The notes: a model not told the origin generated them from the letters alone. Positions 5,206 through 12,214 are shown, numbered from the stretch's first letter. The stretch is 15,297 nt of DNA from an uncultured Lachnobacterium sp. (GCA_900543445.1 UQRC01000045.1:1-15297), one strand, 5' to 3'. Translations and numbers: made by a program.

Positions 5206-7443
5206 ATGAAAAATGTGAAAAAATGGATCAGTTTTATGTTGATCGCAGTATTACTATTGGGTGCTTTTGGCATAGATGGTTCTCTGCTCAATGTTACGGT
5301 AACGGAAGCTTCCAATCGTTTGGGGTTAGAAGAAAGTGTGGGACTTGGGTTAAAAGATACTTATGTTTTTCATTTGAATACCAAAAAGAAGATCAAATGG
5401 AGCAGTTCTAACACCAAGATCGCAACCGTTACATCGAAAGGTAAGGTTACTGCAAAATCTTATGGTGATACAGTCATTACGGCCAATGTTTCGGGGAAAA
5501 AATACAAATGTAAGTTGTCGGTATGTGAACCCTGTTTCTGCGATAGCAAATATCAGTGGGTAGAATCGAACCGGACGATGAAAGTGGGTGAAACTTACCG
5601 GCTGCGACTAGCATGGGCAACACCGAAAAGCTATTCATCGAATCTTGCATCGATCGCGAGTGTAAACAAAAAGGGGATTGTCACTGCAAAGAAGTCAGGA
5701 GTCGCAACTATTACGGTGAAAGATACACTGAACCGCAAAATCGATATGAAAATTGTAGTGCAGAAAAAGGGAACGAAAAAGATTGCACCAACAGCGGTGC
5801 AAAAGAAGCGAATGCACAATTCTCAATATGTAAGTTATGATAAGCTGGTAAAAAACAATCATTATGATAAGACAATTATTACAGATAATATTGTAAAGAA
5901 AACAAAATTAAAATCTATAGATAATAAAAAGCTTCCTATGCTTAGCGGAGTCATTATGGAAAACAGAGGTCAGATCAACAATTACCGTGCAGACATTGAT
6001 GTAAATGATGTGTACTCTGGCGGTCTGACTTCCGATTATGTGACCGAGGAAGAAATTAATTTTCAGGCAGTAAACGGAATGAATTGTATACGTCTCATGT
6101 ATTCTCTGAGTTATTTGTCGAAAGGCTCCAATGTAGATCAGATTAACGTAACAGAACTTCAGGTGCTGGATGAGATTGTAAGCTGGTGTATGAAGAATAA
6201 TGTTTCCTTGATGCTTAGTTACTCCGAAGTTCCAGGACATGATGTAAAACATGCGAAAAACATTTTTTATGATAATAGCTGGCTATCGGATCCGCAGACA
6301 AGCGAGATGGTGAAACGTTACATGGCTTTGATCGCACAGAGATATGCGGATCTGCCAAACAGTGCGATCATGTATGAGTTAGAAGCAGAACCGGCAATTG
6401 TCTTTCATGCAGATGGAACGCCTGATATGGACAAATATTGTGCTGTCAATAATTCCTATGCGGATGCAATCTGGAAATATCAAAAGGATGCCGTATGTCT
6501 GGTTGAAGATGTCGGTATGAATTATTTTCCGGAAGCATGTGCAAAGCATGGAATCAATATTGCGTCGCACAGTGACGGAAGACCAGAAAACATCGGAGAT
6601 TATGCAATTGTAGGCATTGATACCGAAAAAGGCGAGGTATATGATCCGGTTCTTCCGGTTTATCTTCCGAGTATTATTTCTACAGAGACAGGTAAGATGA
6701 CGTTTGTGTCTAAGGAAGGTTTTGATAAGCAGAATATCTATGTGGGCGCGCAGGAAGGGGTGATAAATCCTTACGGTGATCATGAAATCCTGATTGATAT
6801 TTGTGCAGACGGAAAGAAGCTGGGGATTCAGGAAACAACAGATACTTATGCAAGAGCTGTTATTCCGAAAGGAACGAAAACCATCACCATAGAACCGGGT
6901 GTATACGATAATGTCCGTGTGGATGCCGTCCGTTTGGGAAATCTCGTGATTCCTGCGATCAATCATTATCAAAACAAAGAATTAAAGCAACCGGTCATCA
7001 CGATTCACAAAGACGGAAGTTATGAGGATAATATGTATGATGATCCTGCAGACTGGTATTACGATGTATGGCTCAAAGAGCCGTACGAATTATGCCAAAA
7101 ATATGGGGTATCTTTTGTTCGTACCGAAGTGAGTACCTGTATGGATCCGACCTCTGGTTTTTCAAATTATGAGAATGCATATGATCTGGGAAAGAACCCA
7201 AAGAATTTTAAGCTGGCAATAGATATTTTAGAATTTAAGCTTAAGGCATGCAAAAAGTTCCATATCGGCTGGATGGCATGGTGCACAAATGATACATTTT
7301 CACCTGCAACGCAGCTTGCCTATGGAAGTATTGCAGTAAAATACTTGAAACCAAGGACAACGGACAGTGGAATGACACAGTGGAAAAATACCGGATTCTG
7401 GTATATCAAACCGATTATTGATATGATGAAAAAATATCGGTAA
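5206..7443 (+). CDS. Secreted protein with two Ig-like domains and a GH5-like TIM-barrel region carrying a beta-rich insert
   Basis: Length is 745 residues. A signal peptide (hydrophobic 8-22, likely cut near VTEA at 35) shows export. Two Big_2-type Ig-like domains follow: ~41-106 (WSSSNTKIATVTSKGKVTAK) and ~118-186 (SSNLASIASVNKKGIVTAKK). Residues ~245-745 look like a (beta/alpha)8 glycoside hydrolase of the GH5/cellulase kind: MNCIRLMYSLSYL, WCMKNNVSLMLSYSE, then MYELEAEPAIV (391-399), where GH5 has N-E-P and Glu395 would be the acid/base. The nucleophile candidate is Glu641 in VSFVRTEVST, followed by HIGWMAWCTND (686-695) as the strand-8 Trp region. Between the two Glu residues, ~497-582 form a beta-rich segment resembling a small carbohydrate-binding insert. 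The Asn before the acid/base is replaced by Ala394, so activity is uncertain. Translation start: AGGAGG (5192-5197) 8 bases before ATG. It stands alone between crcB and the small-membrane-protein unit. Confidence 0.75.
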   Translation: MKNVKKWISFMLIAVLLLGAFGIDGSLLNVTVTEASNRLGLEESVGLGLKDTYVFHLNTKKKIKWSSSNTKIATVTSKGKVTAKSYGDTVITANVSGKKYKCKLSVCEPCFCDSKYQWVESNRTMKVGETYRLRLAWATPKSYSSNLASIASVNKKGIVTAKKSGVATITVKDTLNRKIDMKIVVQKKGTKKIAPTAVQKKRMHNSQYVSYDKLVKNNHYDKTIITDNIVKKTKLKSIDNKKLPMLSGVIMENRGQINNYRADIDVNDVYSGGLTSDYVTEEEINFQAVNGMNCIRLMYSLSYLSKGSNVDQINVTELQVLDEIVSWCMKNNVSLMLSYSEVPGHDVKHAKNIFYDNSWLSDPQTSEMVKRYMALIAQRYADLPNSAIMYELEAEPAIVFHADGTPDMDKYCAVNNSYADAIWKYQKDAVCLVEDVGMNYFPEACAKHGINIASHSDGRPENIGDYAIVGIDTEKGEVYDPVLPVYLPSIISTETGKMTFVSKEGFDKQNIYVGAQEGVINPYGDHEILIDICADGKKLGIQETTDTYARAVIPKGTKTITIEPGVYDNVRVDAVRLGNLVIPAINHYQNKELKQPVITIHKDGSYEDNMYDDPADWYYDVWLKEPYELCQKYGVSFVRTEVSTCMDPTSGFSNYENAYDLGKNPKNFKLAIDILEFKLKACKKFHIGWMAWCTNDTFSPATQLAYGSIAVKYLKPRTTDSGMTQWKNTGFWYIKPIIDMMKKYR

Positions 7444-7466
7444 AATTAAAATCATAATTTATGATG

Positions 7467-7490
7467 CAACACAAATGATCGTTTGTGTTG
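7467..7490 (+). terminator. Hairpin after the GH5-like gene, weak terminator
   Basis: CAACACAAA (7467-7475) and TTTGTGTTG (7482-7490) form a perfect 9-pair stem with a 6-base loop, 24 bases after the stop codon. No proper T run follows (TTCAG), so termination may be leaky. It is the only candidate end for the 5206-7443 transcript. Confidence 0.4.
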
Positions 7491-7520
7491 TTCAGAGTCA
7501 TAGGAAACCTCCTGTATAAT
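7491..7520 (+). promoter_or_regulatory. Putative promoter of the small-membrane-protein/TetR unit
   Basis: TTCAGA (7491-7496), an 18-base spacer and a perfect TATAAT (7515-7520). Transcription would begin near 7527, a short leader before the ATG at 7550. The -10 element is inside the left arm of the inverted repeat at 7505-7544. Confidence 0.55.
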
Positions 7521-7544
7521 GAGTGCATCAAATACAGGAGGTTT
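7505..7544 (+). promoter_or_regulatory. 12-bp inverted repeat joining -10 element and ribosome binding site
   Basis: AAACCTCCTGTA (7505-7516) is the exact reverse complement of TACAGGAGGTTT (7533-7544), with a 16-base loop. The right arm contains the AGGAGG (7536-7541) that serves the ATG at 7550. RNA reading through from the upstream gene would bury this site in a 12-pair stem, while RNA from the local promoter would lack the left arm and leave it free. It could alternatively be a DNA operator, for example for the TetR protein encoded next. Confidence 0.6.
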
Positions 7545-7549
7545 TCATT

Positions 7550-7903
7550 ATGAATACAGACAAAATTTATGCAGAGCAGCTTGCAAATGAATATGCACCG
7601 AAGGATACGTCTAAGGTAGTAGCACTTCGTAAACTGGATGCGAAGGCAAAGCTTCCGGCAACCATCTTCACTTATACATTTGGAATCATTACCGCGCTCA
7701 TCACAGGTGTCGGAATGTGTCTTTCCATGAAAGTAATCGGAAGCGGAACAACGTTTACCTTTATTTTGGGCATTATTATTGGTATCATTGGATTAGCTGG
7801 AATGGGAATCAATTACCCGCTCTATAAAAAAATGTTGGAAAACGGAAAACAAAAGTATGCGTTTGAAATTATGCAGCTGGCAAAAGAAATAAGTGAGAAT
7901 TAG
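7550..7903 (+). CDS. Small two-helix membrane protein, function unknown
   Basis: Length is 117 residues from the ATG at 7550, chosen because AGGAGG lies 8 bases upstream; an in-frame ATG at 7523 has no such site. The N-terminal ~35 residues are charged and cytoplasm-like (YAEQLANEYAPKDTSKVVAL). Two hydrophobic segments follow (about 36-60 and 68-88, the second rich in Gly and Ile), then a charged tail with YKKMLENGKQKYAFEIMQLA. I recall close relatives in Lachnospiraceae, some carrying the label dihydropteridine reductase, but nothing here supports an enzyme: no nucleotide-binding motif and mostly membrane. The gene ends two bases before the TetR gene, so the two are probably co-translated and the regulator may control this membrane protein. 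Confidence 0.8.
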   Translation: MNTDKIYAEQLANEYAPKDTSKVVALRKLDAKAKLPATIFTYTFGIITALITGVGMCLSMKVIGSGTTFTFILGIIIGIIGLAGMGINYPLYKKMLENGKQKYAFEIMQLAKEISEN

Positions 7904-7905
7904 AC

Positions 7906-8511
7906 ATGAACAAGAACGAAAGCAAATACTTCAATACCGCTACAAAAATGGATCAGGCATTTCTGGAACTTCTTGAGAAGAAGGATTTTTCTTACATTAC
8001 AGTAAAGGAAATCTGCGCGAAAGCCGGAGTGAACCGGTCCACCTTTTATCTTCATTATGAGACGGTGGAGGATTTGCTTTCCGAGAGTGTCGAATATATG
8101 AATGAGCAGTTCCTTTCTCATATGAAGCAGGATACGGAAGTCTTTATGACGCGGATCAAGGAGTGTCCGGTCGAACAATTATATCTGGTTACCCCGAAAT
8201 ATCTGAAACCGTATTTAAGCTATATACAGGAACATAAGCGTATATTTTATACGGCGATCACGAAGGCTTCGACACTCAGACTGGATGATAGTTATAATAG
8301 GATGTTTCGGCATGTATTTACACCAATACTGGATCGCTATCAGGTGCCGGTTGAGGATAGAAGATATATGATGGCATTCTATATACAGGGAATGATGGCG
8401 ATCATTACGGCGTGGCTGAAAGACGACTGCAAGGATAGTATGGAACATATTATGGCGGTCATTCAGCGGTGTGTGACGCAGCCGCAAGTAAAAGTTGTGA
8501 GTGACAGGTAG
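7906..8511 (+). CDS. TetR/AcrR-family transcriptional regulator
   Basis: Length is 201 residues. The N-terminal helix-turn-helix is clear at about 31-54: ITVKEICAKAGVNRSTFYLH followed by YETVEDLL, the usual TetR recognition-helix and capping pattern. The C-terminal ~140 residues are helical and unassigned; this is where the ligand and dimer contacts would be, and includes a Met-rich stretch RRYMMAFYIQGMMAIITAWL. The start codon lies 2 bases after the previous stop, with AAGTGAG upstream, so translation is probably coupled. It most likely regulates its own two-gene unit; the inverted repeat at 7505-7544 is a possible binding site. The ligand is unknown. Confidence 0.93.
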   Translation: MNKNESKYFNTATKMDQAFLELLEKKDFSYITVKEICAKAGVNRSTFYLHYETVEDLLSESVEYMNEQFLSHMKQDTEVFMTRIKECPVEQLYLVTPKYLKPYLSYIQEHKRIFYTAITKASTLRLDDSYNRMFRHVFTPILDRYQVPVEDRRYMMAFYIQGMMAIITAWLKDDCKDSMEHIMAVIQRCVTQPQVKVVSDR

Positions 8512-8571
8512 CGCCAGTCATTTGCCGAAGACAAATTTTGCATGGCTGATGTTTAACAATAAGGAGTAATC

Positions 8572-9615
8572 ATGAAAGCAGGAATTTATTTAGGAAAAGA
8601 AGATGTTGAGATCAGAGAATTACCGATGCCGGAGGTAGGAGACAACGATGTTCTTGTACAGAACCTGTATTCAAGCATCTGTGGAACGGATGTTGCCGTG
8701 TTTACGCATGGACCGAACACCGGACATAAGGTGACGGTTGGAGGTGAATTTGGACATGAGACCATTTCAAGAGTGGTTAAGGTCGGGAAAAACGTTAAGG
8801 ATTTTCAGGTAGGAGAGCGCGTTTATCCGTATCCGCGTTATGCGAAGGATGATACGAAGCGGGCTGGAAGGATCGGCGGATTTTCAGAATACATTCTGAT
8901 CCCGAATGCGAAGAGAAATCATTCTTTGTATGCAGTGGATGCGCGCATTTCGGATAAACTGGCGAGCCTGATCGAGCCATTTACAGTCGGTTGCCGCGCA
9001 GCAAGACGTGGCATGATTCCGGACGCGAATGGATCAAAGCGTTACATTGCGGGACAGAACGCCGTTGTGTTCGGCTGCGGCACGATCGGTATTGCGGCAG
9101 CAGTTGCATTCCGGCATTTTGGAATGGATAAAGTGATGGTGTGCGATCATTCGGATTTCCGTTTGAAGTTAGCTGAAAATCTTGGCTTTGCGACCTGCAA
9201 TCCTTCCAGGGAAAATTTTGGGGAGAAAGCGAAATCGTATTTTGGCAATGCGCATGCGCTGTCGGGAGAGACGGCAGATATTGACTGCTGGCTGGATGCT
9301 GCCGGTGCAGAGAGTATTCTGGACGATTTCCTGCGTATGGGCAAGATTGAAAGCCGGTTTGTATCTGTGGCAGTCAACAATAAGCCACGATCGATAGATT
9401 TGCTGCACATGACATATGCGCAGCAGAGTATCATCGGATCCGGCGGCTATATGCCGGAAGATGTATACGATGTGCAGGAGATGATGGCATCCGGAAAATG
9501 GAATTTAGAAAACATCATCACACATGAGTTTTCTCTGGATCGGTTGGAGACGGCAATCCGCACCGCAAGTGCTGTGGAACATTCCGGAAATGTAGTGATC
9601 AAATTTGAAAGTTAG
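8572..9615 (+). CDS. Zinc-dependent medium-chain alcohol/polyol dehydrogenase (Tdh-like)
   Basis: Length is 347 residues, normal for the family. The N-terminal GroES-like domain carries the catalytic zinc site: Cys37 (SSICGTD), His62 and Glu63 (GGEFGHE), with Glu135 (SLIEPF) as a further ligand. A Rossmann fold for NAD(P) follows, with the glycine motif VVFGCGTIGIAAA at 165-177 and Asp191 (VCDHSD), which favours NAD. The lobe that usually carries four structural-zinc cysteines (about 85-103, YPYPRYAKDDTKR) has none, so only the catalytic zinc is expected. The substrate is probably a sugar alcohol or secondary alcohol, as in the threonine/sorbitol/idonate dehydrogenase group, but cannot be fixed. 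AAGGAG lies 5 bases before the ATG. The following beta-glucosidase stub hints at a former sugar-use locus. Confidence 0.9.
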   Translation: MKAGIYLGKEDVEIRELPMPEVGDNDVLVQNLYSSICGTDVAVFTHGPNTGHKVTVGGEFGHETISRVVKVGKNVKDFQVGERVYPYPRYAKDDTKRAGRIGGFSEYILIPNAKRNHSLYAVDARISDKLASLIEPFTVGCRAARRGMIPDANGSKRYIAGQNAVVFGCGTIGIAAAVAFRHFGMDKVMVCDHSDFRLKLAENLGFATCNPSRENFGEKAKSYFGNAHALSGETADIDCWLDAAGAESILDDFLRMGKIESRFVSVAVNNKPRSIDLLHMTYAQQSIIGSGGYMPEDVYDVQEMMASGKWNLENIITHEFSLDRLETAIRTASAVEHSGNVVIKFES

Positions 9616-9641
9616 TATTTTATTTCAGGCGCTCTGCACCG

Positions 9642-9968
9642 AAATTCCTGTATGAGCGCTATCACAAGCCGATCTACATTACGGAAAACGGCGTGTCATG
9701 CCTGGATACGATCGCGCTCGATGGAGAAATTCACGATAGTGGACGTATTGATTTTGAGACACGCTATCTCAGACAGTTACAGAAAGCAATCGAGGATGGC
9801 GCGGATATCCGTGGATATTTCTACTGGTCACTGATGGACAATTTCGAGTGGTCAGAAGGCTATTCGCAGCGGTTCGGTCTGGCGTATGTGGATTACCGGA
9901 CAGGTGAGCGCATCTTAAAGGATTCTGCAAAATGGTATCGCGAAGTGATCGCAAAGAATGAGGTATAG
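9642..9968 (+). pseudogene. C-terminal remnant of a family 1 beta-glucosidase / 6-phospho-beta-glucosidase
   Basis: From 9642 the frame reads KFLYERYHKPIYITENGVSC, with the GH1 nucleophile motif ITENG, then RIDFETRYLRQLQKAI, DIRGYFYWSLMDNFEWSEGY and FGLAYVDY, ending at a TAG (9966-9968). These are the last ~108 residues of a family whose members have about 440-470. The first ~340 residues, including the acid/base NEP motif, are absent, and no start codon with a ribosome binding site precedes the stub. The homology begins 26 bases after the dehydrogenase stop codon. The reading frame itself is undamaged, which suggests a recent deletion. In GH1, the W-SE-G arrangement (EWSEGY) is typical of beta-glucosidases. 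Confidence 0.92.
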
Positions 9969-10017
9969 AATCGCTTATTGTATCAAAGAAAAATCAATGT
10001 AAAATCGGCAGAAAAAA

Positions 10018-10047
10018 TTGACATTGTTTAAGCGAAAAGGCTATAAT
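10018..10047 (+). promoter_or_regulatory. Strong sigma-A promoter upstream of the c-di-GMP riboswitch
   Basis: Perfect TTGACA (10018-10023) and perfect TATAAT (10042-10047), 18 bases apart. Transcription would begin near 10054, about 20 bases before the aptamer. Confidence 0.85.
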
Positions 10048-10072
10048 AGACCATATTAAAAAAGCATGAATA

Positions 10073-10140
10073 TTGAGCAAAGCAGCTGAAAGACTGTGAC
10101 GCAAAGCTATAGGGTCTGTAAAATGATAGCCAGTTGCATA
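10073..10140 (+). promoter_or_regulatory. Class I cyclic-di-GMP riboswitch aptamer (GEMM-I)
   Basis: The conserved landmarks occur in order: GAGCAAA (10075-10081), a stem capped by CTGAAAGA, which supplies the GAAA tetraloop (about 10086-10093), GACGCAAAGCT (10098-10108), AGGGTCTGTAAA, and ATGATAGCC (10123-10131), where the consensus has GGTAGCC. The closing helix is GCAA with TTGC. The base equivalent to G20 of the Vibrio Vc2 aptamer is G (10077), which fits c-di-GMP; the cGAMP-sensing subclass has A there. It lies in the leader of a GGDEF-protein gene. Confidence 0.93.
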
Positions 10141-10197
10141 AAGGAAGGCAGGGAATGCTACCATTGTATGATGGGGCGTTGCCTGCCTTTTTATGCA
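10135..10197 (+). terminator. Terminator expression platform of the riboswitch
   Basis: AAGGCAGG (10145-10152) pairs with CCTGCCTT (10182-10189), with further pairs in the loop (GC..CCAT with ATGATGG..GC), and a T run at 10188-10192. The stem can be lengthened at its base by TGCATAAA (10135-10142) with TTTATGCA (10190-10197). That lower arm overlaps the 3' strand of the aptamer's closing helix (TTGC, 10134-10137), so aptamer closure and the full-length hairpin compete. The sign of control cannot be read with certainty. About 138 bases of leader follow before the start codon. Confidence 0.8.
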
Positions 10198-10275
10198 GGA
10201 CAGACTACGAAAATAGAAGCAGGAAAAAGGGGCAGACGCGATGACTCGGGCAAGACAAAAGCAGGAGAATGAGAC

Positions 10276-10301
10276 GAGCCGCTCGAAATTCGAGCACGCT
10301 C
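10276..10301 (+). repeat. Near-perfect palindrome in the diguanylate cyclase leader
   Basis: GCTCGAA-A-TTCGAGC (10281-10295) is a perfect 7-pair palindrome, extended by GAGC (10276-10279) and GCTC (10298-10301). In RNA it would be a stable hairpin about 20 bases before the ribosome binding site GGAAG (10321-10325); in DNA it could be an operator. There is no T run, so it is not a terminator. Confidence 0.5.
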
Positions 10302-10334
10302 AGAGAAGTTTTATAAAATTGGAAGTGAAAGTAA

Positions 10335-12113
10335 ATGCGTAACACAAAGAAAAAGTATATTATTCCGATCATTGTGTTTCTGCTTGGTGTATGTGCACTT
10401 GCCGCTACGATATATGGCATTGAGCGTGAGCAGCAGACACAGAACATGACCAAGGCGAGACTCAATGCAATGACTTATGCGGAGAGAATGAAAGCGGATA
10501 TTATGGAAGGAATCGGGATTACCGATACGCTGCAGCAGATTCTGATCAGCGAAGATGGCAAAATCAATCACTTTGACAAAGTGGCAGGAGATATGCTGAC
10601 CGATTCCATTCAAAGTATTCAGATTGCACCGGATGGTGTGGTGACGGATATTTATCCGGAAACCGGAAACGAGGCCGGTAAAATAGATCTGATTCATGAC
10701 AAAGACCGAGGAGAACTCTCGCGTTATGCAAGAGACAATCATACTTTGATTCTGCAGGAATCGTTTCAATTAAAGCAGGGCGGTTCCGGAATTGCCATCC
10801 GTAACCCAGCGTATCTTGAGGATGAGAACGGGAAGGAATATTTCTGGGGATTTACGATTGTGATTATTCGAGTGCCGGATATTTTTTCTGATTCGGTGAA
10901 GGCATTGTCCAATTTTGGTTATCAGTACAGAGTTTCAAAGACGGTTGCACCGTGGAACAAGACCTACAAAGAGGTATACAGTTCGGGAGGTGAGCTGGAT
11001 CATCCGGAAGCTTACACCTTTAATATGGGAGGCGAACTCTGGAAGCTTGAGATTATGCCAAAGAATGGATGGGTGAACAATCATTATTTGGTGGTTGTGA
11101 CTTGTGGAGGTGCTTTGATTGTGCTTCTTCTCACCGGACTTACGGCGGCTCTGTTAAACCTCGATGAACACCGAAGAAATTTAAAAAGGCTTGCGATCAC
11201 AGACTCCCTGACCGGAATTTATAACCGGCAGGGATTTGAGGAGTTGGTTGAGCAGTATATGAAGCAGAATCTGACAAAACACTGTATCATTGCGCTGCTT
11301 GATGTGGACGATTTTAAGCTGATCAATGATATTTATGGGCACGCAGCGGGAGACAAAGCATTGCAGTGTCTGGTAGAAAGTATGCAGCGCTTTTTCCGTG
11401 AAAAAGCAGTGCTGGGAAGAAACGGCGGAGATGAATTCTGTATTTTCCTGCCAGATTGTTCCTATGAAGAGATCAAGGAACTGATACAGGAGTTTACGAA
11501 GATGCCGAAGTGTTTCTCCTATAAAGAGGAGGAGCATACGTTTTGCATTTCGCTCGGATATGCGGAGTATCCGGTGTATGCGAAGGATCGTGCGCAGTTG
11601 ATGTATTATGCGGATGTTGCACTATATGAGGTGAAGCTTCGCGGCAAAAATGGTTGTATGGCTTACCGGGAGGGCTTACGGCTGGAAAATCGCAAGCAGC
11701 TTGGCTTTGCACTCAAGGATGTCTCGGAGAATTTGCCGGGCGCGTTTATAATCTATAAGGCGGACAAGATAGATGATGAAATCTTTTTTGTCAACAGTGA
11801 GTTGCTTCGTCTGACGGGTTGTAAGACGATGGATGAGATGTTTCAGTATACGAAGAGAAGTTTTCGCAACCTGATCCGTGAGGACGAGCAGGAGGCAACA
11901 GAGAACAGTATCTGGGAACAGATCGAAGGCGGTCATTCCAATGATTATATTCATTTTCATATGCGCAGAGCGGACGGGACGTTTCTTCCGGTGCTGAATC
12001 ATGGAAGAATTGTGGACAGCAACCGGTACGGAAGCGTGTTTTATGTCATCATCATGGATTGGGAATCCATGCAGAGACATTATAGTGATAAAGTTGATTT
12101 TGTCAGGAAGTGA
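10335..12113 (+). CDS. Membrane-bound diguanylate cyclase: extracytoplasmic sensor, GGDEF and C-terminal PAS
   Basis: Length is 592 residues. A first helix (~8-27) and a second (~251-274) flank an extracytoplasmic region of ~220 residues that looks like a CHASE/Cache-type ligand sensor (GFTIVIIRVPDIF and LWKLEIMPKNGW). The GGDEF domain (~285-445) starts LAITDSLTGIYNRQGFE, includes LLDVDDFKLINDIYGHAAGD and an intact GRNGGDEF (361-368), and ends with LMYYADVALYEVKLRGKNG. It should therefore make c-di-GMP from two GTP. The inhibitory RxxD site is absent upstream of GGDEF (FREKAVLGRN), so product inhibition through that site is not expected. Residues ~455-585 resemble a PAS domain (IIYKADKIDDEIFFVNSELL; HMRRADGTFLPV); PAS after GGDEF is the less common order. 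GGAAG lies 9 bases before the ATG. Its leader carries the c-di-GMP riboswitch, so expression should respond to its own product. Confidence 0.92.
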   Translation: MRNTKKKYIIPIIVFLLGVCALAATIYGIEREQQTQNMTKARLNAMTYAERMKADIMEGIGITDTLQQILISEDGKINHFDKVAGDMLTDSIQSIQIAPDGVVTDIYPETGNEAGKIDLIHDKDRGELSRYARDNHTLILQESFQLKQGGSGIAIRNPAYLEDENGKEYFWGFTIVIIRVPDIFSDSVKALSNFGYQYRVSKTVAPWNKTYKEVYSSGGELDHPEAYTFNMGGELWKLEIMPKNGWVNNHYLVVVTCGGALIVLLLTGLTAALLNLDEHRRNLKRLAITDSLTGIYNRQGFEELVEQYMKQNLTKHCIIALLDVDDFKLINDIYGHAAGDKALQCLVESMQRFFREKAVLGRNGGDEFCIFLPDCSYEEIKELIQEFTKMPKCFSYKEEEHTFCISLGYAEYPVYAKDRAQLMYYADVALYEVKLRGKNGCMAYREGLRLENRKQLGFALKDVSENLPGAFIIYKADKIDDEIFFVNSELLRLTGCKTMDEMFQYTKRSFRNLIREDEQEATENSIWEQIEGGHSNDYIHFHMRRADGTFLPVLNHGRIVDSNRYGSVFYVIIMDWESMQRHYSDKVDFVRK

Positions 12114-12130
12114 TGACAGCATTTCCAATG

Positions 12131-12169
12131 AGCGTGAAGGTACAAGAACTTGTATTTTCACGCTTTTTT
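12131..12169 (+). terminator. Intrinsic terminator after the diguanylate cyclase
   Basis: AGCGTGAA (12131-12138) pairs with TTCACGCT (12157-12164); inside, TACAAG pairs with CTTGTA (12141-12146/12149-12154). The stem runs straight into a T tract. It lies 17 bases after the stop codon and separates this gene from the next, which has its own promoter. Confidence 0.92.
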
Positions 12170-12185
12170 CTTCCATATCAAGTTG

Positions 12186-12214
12186 TTGTTACAATTTGCG
12201 GAATATGGTAAAAT
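12186..12214 (+). promoter_or_regulatory. Promoter of the repeat-containing membrane protein
   Basis: TTGTTA (12186-12191), exactly 17 bases, then TAAAAT (12209-12214). The expected start near 12221 leaves a short leader to the ATG at 12252, with GGAAGG shortly before it. Confidence 0.65.
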
